Shown in pieces: positions 24,731-35,115 of a stretch of 64,000 nucleotides of DNA. How positions within the stretch are numbered: the first letter of the stretch is position 1; each line of letters starts with the position of its first letter. The translations under genes were made by a program, and so were the position numbers. The notes beneath the pieces were generated by a model, which made no database searches, was not told where the DNA came from, and was given only the letters and a program-made list of their open reading frames with translations. This DNA comes from Cercis canadensis. Its lineage: Eukaryota > Streptophyta > Magnoliopsida > Fabales > Fabaceae. Location: the NCBI GenBank assembly GCA_003255065.1, contig QAOA01003368.1, positions 1,771,286 to 1,835,285 of the forward strand, read 5' to 3'.

Positions 24731-25138
24731 TGTTGAATTATAAACATGATCCAATCCATAATCAAAAGCCCAAGACCCAAATAAAGTGAAAGATATTTAC
24801 AGGAAAATTCCTAGAATTTTTTAGTTAGTGCATGATGACTCATATCCAAGTCAGATAAGTCAATTCTAAGATAAAAGACTCATTTCCAAGTTAAGTGACT
24901 AATTTTTCAATATAGATGACTCATCTCCCAAAACCATTAGTTTTTATTATGTAATTTATGTTTTATGGTATATGTTGATTGTATTCCCCTATAAATAGGA
25001 AGAATTGTAAATTGTTTTCATCAAGCAAGAAATCTGAGAGTATTTTCAATAACAAGCTTCTTCTTCTTCTTCTCCTTAAGAGAATTGTATTAGAGAGTTT
25101 GAGAGTTTAGTTATTTTTGAGTGAGTTTTCTTCCAACA
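24731..25138 (+). mobile_element. Solo Copia-type LTR
   Basis: A 408-bp element with perfect short inverted ends TGTTG...CAACA and a TATA box ctataaatagg near 24.99 kb. A near-perfect 5-bp target duplication flanks it: atcaa before and atcag after. A ttcttcttcttcttct tract lies near its 3' end. There is no internal region, which fits recombination between two LTRs leaving one behind. Confidence 0.7.
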
Positions 25139-25379
25139 ATCAGCTTCACTGAATCATGCCCATTGAGAATTAAATGCAGTGTAGATTAATGAATAATTAA
25201 ATTGGCTGCATAAATCGGACAATAAATTTCTTATATTCTAAACTTAAGTCTTTTTTATATACATCAAGACACCTTAGCTTGTCTTAATTATAAAGAGGAA
25301 AATATGCATGCCAATTATGTCCATAAAATTTGAAACTTCTCGTTTTTGTTGTGAGAATTGCCTGCACAATACTTAAAAC

Positions 25380-26210
25380 AACAAGGAAGTGACTACAGCT
25401 TCTTGAAACTCTGCCTAGTCTTGGTCATTTGGTCATTCGATTGTTCCCATGTTTCACAGAAACTTCAACTCTCCTTTTGTTGCCCCCTAAAAGGACTAGG
25501 TTGCATAGATTTCAATTCAATTTTTAGATTTTAAATTGATTTGGTGCTGCGGTTTTTTGCCTCATCAATCTTCAGCACTTATCTAATTGGATCTAGTAGC
25601 AATTGGTTGAATTAATCTTGATTATGTTAAGAGCATTAGTAGGCCTGTTTTGAACTGATCAGCTCCAACCACATTGAACATTTTAGTAACTAGCCATGAT
25701 GCTGACCAAAGTGGCCTTTCTCAATATGGCCTTGTTCAGGGGAAATAATTATATCTCAGATATACTTTTGACGAGCATGCAGGAAAAAAGTTTTGGCAAG
25801 AAATTTTATAAAATGATTATACCTCAGAATATACTTGTTCAATCATTGAAGTTGTTTGTATAAGAAATTAAGAAAATAGATGCAGGGGTTTTTAATAGTG
25901 CAATGGATAAATGCTGCACGTAAGTGGGGATGCTCATAGAGGATAAGTCTTCTTGCACCTACAACTGATAAGAGAGTTATATTTTGTATTTTATTAGCTC
26001 AAAAGGAAGTGACCCTGTCTTTTTCTATGTAACTAGTAAGGGTTGCTTATATGTTTTATGTGAGGCTGGCTGCGGGGATGGTATAGTAATTATAGTACCG
26101 TATTTCACAATATTAAGCACACATTTCATATAAATGATAGAAGGCATTTTGGGTAGAGTCCAAAAGTTTTTGTTTTTAATTAAGATGCATATGTTTGTGG
26201 TTTCTGAAAA
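25380..26210. repeat. Segmental duplication unit B
   Basis: This segment matches 21140-21746 and then, without interruption, 22609-22870. It therefore preserves the arrangement before the Copia-derived insertion in unit A. It holds no gene. It lies between the solo Copia LTR and foldback copy 3. Confidence 0.65.
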
Positions 26211-26309
26211 TTGAAATGATCATGGTATGCTTTTAATGTGTAAGTTGGTCTATTTCCTATCATTGAGATTGATCTATAGAGTGGTGGAGCCACGTCCATC
26301 GGTCCATGG

Positions 26310-27150
26310 ACTTGCTCCGACAACTTGAGCTAAACCCTAGCATATAATCGTATCGTTCTCTTACTTATACTGTTATTTAGCTGATTGTGAAGTCTAGAGT
26401 CAGAACATGTCCTCCGCAGCCGAGAGAAATCATATCTCTCAGTACAAGATTCTTCTCAAACTTTCAGGATTCCTTTCCCTATTTGAATTTCAATAGAAAC
26501 CACTTTCTTCTTCTCCCTTACGATTTCTCCAGAGATTCAACAAATAAAACACCAAGGAGTCACTAAGAAAGAATCAATTAATCAAATATATTGATATTCG
26601 GGTTATGGATATGTGCCTTACATATGCAAAAGTTGTAGATGATATCAATAGGTGGATAAGCCTAGTGATTGAGAGGTTGAGAGGGGTGTCAAAGAGCTTG
26701 ATCAGACCAATTGGAGATCAAGCTCTTTGACACCCTTCTCAACCTCTCAATATCTAAACTAATCCTCCTATTGATATCATCTACAACTTTTTCATCTGTA
26801 AGGCACATCCATAGCCTGAAGTTCAATATATATATTTGATTCTCTTTCCTGGTAAGTCCTCTGGTATTATCTATAGAATTTTGGAAGTGATCACAAGGGA
26901 AAAGAACAGTGACTTTTTTGTTAGAATTGAAATGCGAAAAAAGAATCCCAAAAGGTGATCCATACTTTAGACAAAGAACTAGTTTGAGTAGCTTCTCATA
27001 TAAAGAGACAGGAGAGAATTTCATGAATGATATATGATCTCTCTTGGTTCCAGAGGACAGTTCCTGACTCTTCACCTTATAATGGGCTGAAGTACAACAA
27101 ATGAAAGAGAAATAATACATCTATATAATAGGGCTTAGCTCTGGTAAAAA
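26310..27150. mobile_element. Foldback element, copy 3 of 3 (most complete)
   Basis: It has the longest and best-preserved arms. The centre is near-perfect: ttgagaggggtgtcaaagag and cttgatc ending near 26703, a loop of about 11 bases, then gatcaagctctttgacaccc. Pairing continues outward through gatatcaataggtgg / cctattgatatcatctacaac, aggcacatccatagcc, the agtcctct region, and finally gacaacttgagctaaaccct near 26.32 kb against agggcttagctc near 27.14 kb. Arms are about 380-400 bp. No protein is encoded; open frames on the minus strand here are by-products. Confidence 0.75.
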
Positions 27151-27356
27151 ATAATCAGGACGCAGCCATGGGAAGCTTGGTGCGTGGTAAAAGGAATTTG
27201 GAATTGATTGAGATGGAAAATATGCCTGTAAGCGCGAAGAAGAGGTGTATTAGCACTGAAGATTTTAGATCGGTGAATCCCTGTCCCTCCAGGTCCAGGA
27301 CCTATGAAATATCTTAGCATGGAAATTGATGTCAAGGACTTGGAACCCTCAAACAC
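27150..27356 (+). mobile_element. Possible LINE fragment interrupted by two MITEs (left part)
   Basis: Plus-strand translation includes GSLVRGKRNLELIEMENM followed by a basic KKRC stretch, resembling the region ahead of the endonuclease in plant LINEs. It stops exactly where the first MITE begins. LINE endonuclease sequence appears beyond the second MITE, so both parts may be one element. The assignment of this left part is tentative. Confidence 0.4.
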
Positions 27357-27359
27357 TAA

Positions 27360-28198
27360 GGGTATGTTTGGGAGTTCTTTTGGAGGGGGAATGAGAGGAG
27401 AGGAGAGGAATGAGAGAGTTCACTCCCTTGTTTGGGAGTTTTAAATTTGAAAGGGGAAGGAGACTAAGGGTTAAACTTTGACCCTTGCACTCCTTTTTTC
27501 ATTCACAAATTTCAACCCCCCAAATTGGGGGGTTTGGAGGGGTAGAGAATTAATTTACTAATTTACCCATACTGTATGCCACCATTGAATTGTTGGATAA
27601 GAAAAGAAAGCAAAAAAGTTGAAGTTTTATGTTTAAATTGTAATTCTTTTATATTTCTAATTAAAAATTTTAATTATATCCATCTAATGAAAAAATTATA
27701 AATAATCCCTTTTATCATCACTCTAATTTAATTAATTGCAACCCATAAAGCAATAGAATTTGCATAATTTTTCAGATGCACAGTTTATTTTCTTTTTGAA
27801 AATATATAGTATATTAATTTTTTTATGACTCATTAGAAGCAATAAGTGTATATTATATATTAATAATTTAATATTTATGAAATTTTACTTTTTTATGAAA
27901 ATGTACTTAATTAGAGTATGAATTCAGTTATTGTCAATTTTTATTTTTTTAATAAATAAATAATAATTACATTTATAATTAAAAAAATTGAATTAGAAAA
28001 AAAGAGTGAAAAGATAATAAAGGGTAAACTAGTAAAAATATTTTACAATAAGACATTTCCTTCCCTTTCCTTTCCTTCTCCTCATTTTAATCATCCAAAC
28101 AAATGAGAGGAAAACTCCTCCCTTTCCTTTCCCTTCCTTTCCCTCCCTTTCCTCTCATCTCCTCTCATCTCCCCTCCAAAAAACTCCCAAACAGAGCC
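27360..28198. mobile_element. Harbinger/Tourist-type MITE 1
   Basis: An 839-bp element with inverted ends: GGGTATGTTTGGGAGTTC at the left and AACTCCCAAACAGAGCC at the right, followed inward by complementary purine-rich and pyrimidine-rich stretches. A TAA at 27357-27359 and at 28199-28201 flanks it, as expected for PIF/Harbinger insertion. The interior is very AT-rich and non-coding. Confidence 0.8.
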
Positions 28199-28201
28199 TA
28201 A

Positions 28202-28992
28202 GGCTTTGGGAGTTGAAGGGAGAAGGAAAGGGAATGACACAAGAGAAAAGAGAAGGAAAGAAAAGGAAGAGAATGAAAGGCACATTCGTCTCTCTTGTTT
28301 GAATGATTAAAATAAACATGAAAAAAAAAAAGAAAAAAAATGTTATATTTTAATGTACGTTTATAAATTTACCCTTAAGTAATTATATTATTATTTAATA
28401 TAAAATTTAATAATATAATACACTTCTCTTTTCTCTTAATAAACTATTTTTTAATGTTCTAACAAATATTACAATTCAATTAATTAAACCAAAAATTTGA
28501 TTATTGTTTTTTGTTAAAAATTGATAATTATTTTTTGTTTGTATAAAGCGTTACTCATTATATTTTTTTCACTCTTGCAGTAGATTTCTTCTACTTGTGT
28601 GCATAATAAAATTTGAATTGATTAGACCGTTGATCTCAAGTCACTTCTCCGTCGTTGATATCTTGTTCTTACAAGCTTTCAACATCTACCAATATTTTAT
28701 ATTATGAAACCAACATCTCTTGTACTCCATCGCTTCAGCTCCTTGATGGCTACTGGGCGATGATAGGGCTTAAAAGCTAATAAGGGTATGAGGGTAAAAT
28801 CCTCACATTCCCTCCCTAAACCCCCTGAATTGGGGGAACTTTGTTTTTGGATAGGAAAAGGAGAGCGGGGGTTAAGGTGAAACCCCTGGTTCCTTTTTCT
28901 TTTTGAATCATATCTCCTAAACAAAGGAGATCACAGTTTTAGTCCTCTTCTCTCTTTTTCTTTCCCCTCACTTCAAACTCCCAAACAAACCC
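28202..28992. mobile_element. Harbinger/Tourist-type MITE 2
   Basis: A 791-bp element starts GGCTTTGGGAGTTGAAGG and ends TTCAAACTCCCAAACAAACCC. It is flanked by TAA at 28199-28201, shared with MITE 1, and at 28993-28995. It resembles MITE 1 in ends and composition but is not a close copy. The shared TAA means one element inserted into the target duplication of the other. Confidence 0.8.
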
Positions 28993-28995
28993 TAA

Positions 28996-29565
28996 GAGAT
29001 GGTAGCCTCCTTATGGTGGTATCGTGATACTCATCTGACTTTGTGATCCGTTGTTTACTGGTCAATATTGATGTTATTGTACATAGAGAGGAAGTTAAGG
29101 GTATTGGAATTTTACTGGTTTTTATGGCAACCCTGTTACTCAAATGAGACATCTCTCTTGGGAACCACTATTTGGGGATGGTTTTGCTGCTTCATGGGTT
29201 TGTGGCAGCAGTGACATAAAAGGTTGGAGGGGATAAAGGGAAATTAAAAAATAAATTAAAATTCAAGGGCCATATTAAGGTTTTTAAAATTTTTTAGGAA
29301 ACGAATTTTTTAAAGTAATGTGCATAAGAAAATATTTTTTGGGGGCAGTAACCCCTTTGTCTGAACTAAGATCTGCCCCTGTGTGGCAGAGATTTTAAAG
29401 TGGTTTAGTTTGATCATGATAAGCAATGGATACTTCAGAGAGTCAAGTAGTAGATGGCAGTGGCACCATTTAATTAGAGTTGTGGATGCATGTGGTTTTA
29501 GGGATTGGAATTTTCATGGTTTTAAACTTATATACAAACAGCTAATTATTCAAGATTTAGATTAA
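28996..29565 (+). mobile_element. LINE endonuclease fragment (right part)
   Basis: Plus-strand frames give TGFYGNPVTQMRHLSWE near 29.11-29.17 kb, a hallmark of the apurinic endonuclease domain of plant LINEs. Near 29.44-29.53 kb they give SSRWQWHHLIRVVDACGFRD, matching the following region. Stops and frameshifts break the frame. It continues the possible LINE that the two MITEs interrupt. Confidence 0.65.
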
Positions 29566-30056
29566 TTACTCAGAAGATTTAGATCTTGAATTTTATAAAT
29601 CTCACATATATTAAGTAAAATAAATGATATAGATCATTTTAGTCATTAATCGCATGAATACCTCTTGTATTGAATAACTAACTTAAATGTAGAAGACTTG
29701 GTTCGGATTTTGTGTAGGTTTCACTGGACTGCTTGTTTGCAACTTAGGATTGGTCCGGACTTGGTGATATTGATGACATTTTACTTATATTTTAAAGTTT
29801 TTACTATTCATTAAAATTAGATAGTTTAATTGAGTACTAATCAATTATCAAATTTTATAAGTATGATCTACTTTATAAAAACTTTTAATTTAACTGTTAA
29901 ATCTATGAAATTTACTTTTCACGAAAAATTATTTAATAATATAACTGTAAAAGGTCTTACACTCAATATAAATATTTGTGTTGTCACAAAATAAAACAAA
30001 ATATAATTATATGTGTCTAGATCTCTAGGCTTTTCGTTTTTTTTTTTTTTTTTTTT

Positions 30057-30140
30057 NNNNNNNNNNNNNNNNNNNNNNNNNNNNNNNNNNNNNNNNNNNN
30101 NNNNNNNNNNNNNNNNNNNNNNNNNNNNNNNNNNNNNNNN
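30057..30140. other. Assembly gap (84 N)
   Basis: A run of 84 undetermined bases between a poly-T tract on the left and a poly-A tract on the right. The true gap length and content are unknown. Reading frames that cross it are meaningless. Confidence 0.98.
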
Positions 30141-30181
<41 letters not shown>

Positions 30182-30189
30182 CAAACAAA

Positions 30190-30560
30190 CAAAGCAAAAG
30201 TTCTCTGCACCAGAACTCAACAAAAAACCAGAGACAAGAGCTAACAGACCCTTAAGGATCTTCCAAACCCATTTATAAACCCAACAATCCTTCTTATGCT
30301 TCACTGCTTTCACTAAAGATTCTTGAGGTGACCAATCTTTAGTATTGAAAATCAGGTCATTCCTGGCCAACCAGATTCTCCACAAGCTAGATATATAGAG
30401 ACCGCAAGTTCCATGTAACCATCTGGAGCATGCACACGCTGAAGCTCACTGATGAAGAAAAGCCACCACTGCCTCATACAAGTAAAACTACGAGCTTGAA
30501 ACCGGATCAGTCAATAATCTTGCATCGATTTGATCTGAATTATTTCTACCACATTGATTT
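30190..30560 (-). mobile_element. LINE 3' fragment
   Basis: Minus-strand translation gives WRIWLARNDLIFNTKDWSPQ and a downstream basic stretch, typical of the segment after the reverse transcriptase in plant LINEs. Its orientation is opposite to the LINE at 29 kb, so it is a separate insertion. It abuts the homopolymer-flanked gap, which may hold its tail. Confidence 0.6.
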
Positions 30561-30599
30561 TCCATACCCAATTTTGTTAAATCTTCCCATATTTAAATG

Positions 30600-32768
30600 A
30601 TTTTTTTTCTTTTATTATATTATTAATTCGTAATATTCTTAATAGCCTCCTTCTTGAAAGAACTTTGTGAATACAGCTAGGAATTCCGTATAAATGAGAT
30701 CTCATAGTAGATTTTAGTTTCTTAGTATTAGCTGAACTGAGCGTACCCTTGTACTTCATTACTACCACAACTGACTCAACATGGCATCGACAAATTCTTA
30801 TCCACTAAAAAAATTCTATAGCATAGACATATAAATAGTAAATCCTAAATGTAGGTAAACACATAAACTATTCATTTTTGGGTTTTTCATTCACATATAT
30901 CAATCTGTCGTCATTAGGCACGTCATGTAGATCAAAACAGTGTACGTCATGTAGATCAAAACAGTGTAAAAATAATACTGAACTAGTGGATTCAGCTGGT
31001 TCAGGATTCAAATCATTTCCAAACCCAACCCAAACAAAACTTACTCATGAAATGTAATTTATTAATTAATTAGAGATTAAATTCAACGACAACATATGTA
31101 TGTTGTGAGTAGAGAAATTAATAAAGTGGTTACTCCATCAATTTCTAACTCTAGCTAAAATCCATCATTATGCATATAGACTTTTGCGGAATAACCTCCA
31201 TCATTAGCATTGGGACACAAATATTCAACTTTAATTTAACAGAATGGTGCTATTACCGTTATGCTTTGAGAATGTGAGTGCGTTTTAGCCTCTTCTTATT
31301 CTCTTTTGGAATTTATTAATGGTGGGAAGGGAACAGATATAAGAGTTATTAAGAGATCTAGACGCAAGCAGACAGAGATAGAGCAGCAAATGATATGTTT
31401 GGTAAGTGGCTTAAAAGTATTTTACCTATAGATTATTTTTTTGGTTATATGACGATAAAAAGGTTCAAACCCTAATCTCTTGCATACTACTCAAACCCTT
31501 CATTACTAGATCATATCTAATGACTTTTTAACCTATTGACATTTCTAGGAGAAATTCTAGGATTGATTTAGTCTACACAATCATGTGAACTGGACCAATT
31601 AAATTACAATTGAATGTTGGTTTCGTCTAAAATATCACTATGGTGAAAATTTGATTGGCTAACTTTACGTACTGGTGTAAACTAACTTAACTACATCTAC
31701 CCAAAAATATTTTCTCCCGTTTGTAGTGGAAGGCCAAAATTTGGATTCACTGATAGCATTTTTGGTTTAAGTTCAGAGAGCTAAACCCTCAATTGAGAAA
31801 AGCAACTACAGAGTAGCTTTTTTTTGAAACTCTAATTTTGGGGTCCGCAAACTCAAATAGGATATAGAAACATTCTATTGTGTACATATAGATTTACTTT
31901 AGTGGCTAGTCTTTTTTCTTTTAATATTAAAGGTATTTTCGGGTCAATTATCGAACACTAAGACTAAATTCCTCTCTTGACAATCTTAAGGCTTGATCTT
32001 GCGACTCAACTTGTATAAGATTTCAATTGTCTTTCACATATAATTAACAACAACGGTATGGTTAAATATTTTTACTTCTTTCAGATTCTTCTAAGTTCTA
32101 ACCATTATAATTAAGAATCCAAGTTGAACCTCCTAACTGGTTAATTTAAGGAGATTGAGAGACATGAATACTTTAATCCATATTGTTATGTTAAAAACTA
32201 ATCGTATTGGAAATTATGTAATTAATTTAATTCAATCTTATTCTCCATTCCAGGTTGTCAAATGATGCAAGGTGACAGCAATGAAGTTCAAATTACATGT
32301 AACACCTAAATTTTTAGTTAATTGATGCATTAAAATAGCTATTATGGACGGTTTTTTTTTTTTTTTGGTGATATTACAAAATATGATTGGATTCACTTCA
32401 ATTTAAATTAGACCCTCTTTAATTCACGATTTAGATCTTTTACTATATTTTTTCATGTGTGGGCCAAACATATATCTAATCATAACAACCTTTACAAAAT
32501 CAATTATCTTTTCTCGCAGATTCCGTTTTTCAGTAGTTAAGCTTAACTTTTCCTAGAGAGTTGAAACTTAACCCAAATTGCCTCACGCCACCTGAAAGAA
32601 ATGACCATCATGTAATCATAAGAACAGTAAGTGATGTCTTATATAATCTTGTATATATCATGATGCTATTTGTGCTGTTAGGAAACAGTTGCTTTATCAT
32701 AATCACACTGATTGCCACAATGTTCTCTTAAATTTCAGTATTGCAATTATAACTTTGCAGTTCTTCTG

Positions 32769-32838
<70 letters not shown>

Positions 32839-33146
32839 AATGCAAGAAAAATCTAGCTTGCAATTGGAAACCCCATCAGCAATGATTCATGAAGAAATAA
32901 CTGTGAATTGAGTCATTTGAGTAAGAAATAAAGATTCACAACGTTGTCTATATGTGAAGTACACCTTTCCCCGCTCCTATGCTCTTGATATGCCACACTC
33001 ATCCTACTTATTTCTTTTTGTCCATATAAATATTAGCATTGAAAACTCAATACTACGATAACATCGAAAAAAATTTCCTCGGAATGTGAGTGATGTGTGC
33101 TACATTGTTTTTCCCTTTTCTCATTACCTACAAAAAGAAGAAGAAG

Positions 33147-33177
<31 letters not shown>

Positions 33178-34690
33178 ACTGAGCACATTTTTCATGTGTA
33201 ATGTGATGTGAGTTATAGAAATTATTGAAATCACTTATCTATAATGTAACTAAAAGAAATGATTAAAGAGAAAGCAAGATACGCGAACCAATAGAATAAA
33301 GAAAGGAAGAAGAGATTAGCTGTCCACAAGATTTGCCGACTGCCAAGCCTTTTACTCTATGACGTTTGGGTCCTGGCCAAAAGTTTTCTGGTAACTAACC
33401 TTGACAATATAAAGATGTTGTGCCAAGTGCACTATTGTTGAAGTGATGGGTGCAGTTATAGCTAGATAGAAGTAATAGCAGTAGATCAAAACCCATCCTC
33501 CCCAAAACCCATAATGTCTCATTTGCCCTCGAGGGACCTTGAAAGCTCAGTGCCTCCGACCCTATCATATCTAACTTGAGGTGGTTGCACTAGTTGTTAG
33601 AGTTATAAGTTGGTCTAGTCCTAATAGGACTTGCATCTATATTAGAATGTTTCTTCGTATACTACTAGTCTTGTAACTTTATTAGTAACTTTTAGTGCTT
33701 GTTGGATAAAATAAATATGCTAGAGATCACTTATTTATTCAAAAATGATTATAATCTCACCTCATTTTCTTAAATTATTTTTCTCCACCAAATATCATTC
33801 TTCATAAACATGCACCTTAATCGTTTACAAAATACATACACAAATATATTTAGTATAATTGATTTATGAATTATTTTAAAAATATTGAAGTCTCAAGTTC
33901 GAATTCTTAATCTGTCATACACTCAACTAAAAAATTTAACTATGTATAACTAATAATAATAAAAAAAATCCTCAATAGATACATGCTACTTTACAGAGCT
34001 TTTGGTATTCCTCCACAAGTAAAATGAGTGATATTGTCTGATTCTCTCTCTCTCTCTCTTACAAGAGATAGAGAGAAAATAGATGAGATATATGTAGACT
34101 ATATATAGTGGTCTCTCCCTCTCTCTCTCTCTCTCTCATACAAGAGACAGAGAAAAAAGAGACGAGATATATTTAGACTATAGTGGTGGTTTTTTTTTTA
34201 TTATTATTTTGGCCTTGATAGTGGTGGTTATAAAGGTGGTTTTCAAATAGATTTTAAGGTCGAGGGTCATGGTTGAGAGTTATTCGAGATGGGGGCGTGC
34301 CTCCCGCTCATATTGTCATGTTATGTACTGTTACAGTGTTACTTCTCTAACGCATTTTTTCAAGCCAACTGGACCCACCATACCACCCATATTTCATCCT
34401 TTTATGGGTCCACAAACCCTTTCTCTGCGATTGGTCTTAATTTTTTTAGGTGGTTGGCTCTTCACCAAGACATAGGCCCCGCCCTAAGTACACTAATAGT
34501 CATAACACACATGCATTTTTTGGACCTATCCTTCCCTTTCCTTTGTCCCATATCCTTATAAAATCACACAACCTCCCTTCTCTTCTTTCACATCCACAAC
34601 CTTGTCCCTTCTATTCTTTTCATCTTCATTTCTCATCCCTTTGAATGTATACTTTCTTTCTGTTTTCCTCTTCCTTTTGATCTTGCCATT
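30600..34690. other. AT-rich spacer and distal 5' flank of the NAC gene
   Basis: No gene supported. It holds a 25-bp direct repeat at about 30.92-30.97 kb (cgtcatgtagatcaaaacag twice) and long poly-A tracts at about 32769-32836 and 33140-33174. A duplicated pyrimidine/GAGA-type block lies at about 34042-34185. No transposon ends were established. Confidence 0.45.
34042..34185. repeat. Duplicated CT-repeat block upstream of the NAC gene
   Basis: Two adjacent units of about 70 bp. Each has a (CT)n run, then acaagaga(t/c)agaga, then agatatat(g/t)tagacta and tagtggt. The unit lies about 0.8-0.95 kb upstream of the NAC start codon. (GA/CT)n tracts can act as GAGA-type regulatory sites in plants, but function here is only inferred. 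Confidence 0.6.
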
Positions 34691-34691
34691 A

Positions 34692-34692
34692 C

Positions 34693-34726
<34 letters not shown>

Positions 34727-34727
34727 A
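34692..34727. repeat. TA/TG microsatellite in the NAC promoter
   Basis: A run of TA dinucleotides changes to TG dinucleotides just upstream of the presumed 5' untranslated region of the NAC gene. The TA part could double as the TATA region. Confidence 0.75.
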
Positions 34728-34777
34728 TACTTCTAGCAAGTGATCGATCAGTTCATATTGCGGAAGATTGAAGACCA

Positions 34778-35115
34778 GAGCCCTTTCTAATTGCATTTGA
34801 TTGTACTGTGAAGTCTGAAAGGATGCCCAAGGATATGAATTTTTCTATAAATGGTGAGTCTCAGGTGCCTCCAGGGTTCCGATTTCATCCCACGGAAGAA
34901 GAGCTTCTGCAATACTACCTGAGGAAGAAAGTCGCTTATGAAAAGNGAGCCCTTTTCTAATTGCATTTGATTGTACTGTGAAGTCTGAAAGGATGCCCAA
35001 GGATATGAATTTTTCTATAAATGGTGAGTCTCAGGTGCCTCCAGGGTTCCGATTTCATCCCACGGAAGAAGAGCTTCTGCAATACTACCTGAGGAAGAAA
35101 GTCGCTTATGAAAAG
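34778..35115. repeat. Duplicated start of the NAC gene around a single N (likely assembly artefact)
   Basis: 34778-34945 and 34947-35115 are the same sequence, differing by one T, joined by an N at 34946. The unit contains the 5' untranslated end and the first 40 or so codons of the NAC gene. The first copy (ATG at 34823) stops dead at the N, whereas the second (ATG at 34993) continues into the gene. Confidence 0.9.

Noticed and set aside
26689..27120. 143-aa minus-strand frame
   Set aside because: Lies wholly in the right arm of foldback copy 3; no domain, and not kept open in copies 1 and 2.
29919..30385. Long open frames across the N gap on both strands
   Set aside because: They are open only because N-containing codons cannot be stops, and are flanked by poly-Phe/poly-Lys from homopolymers.
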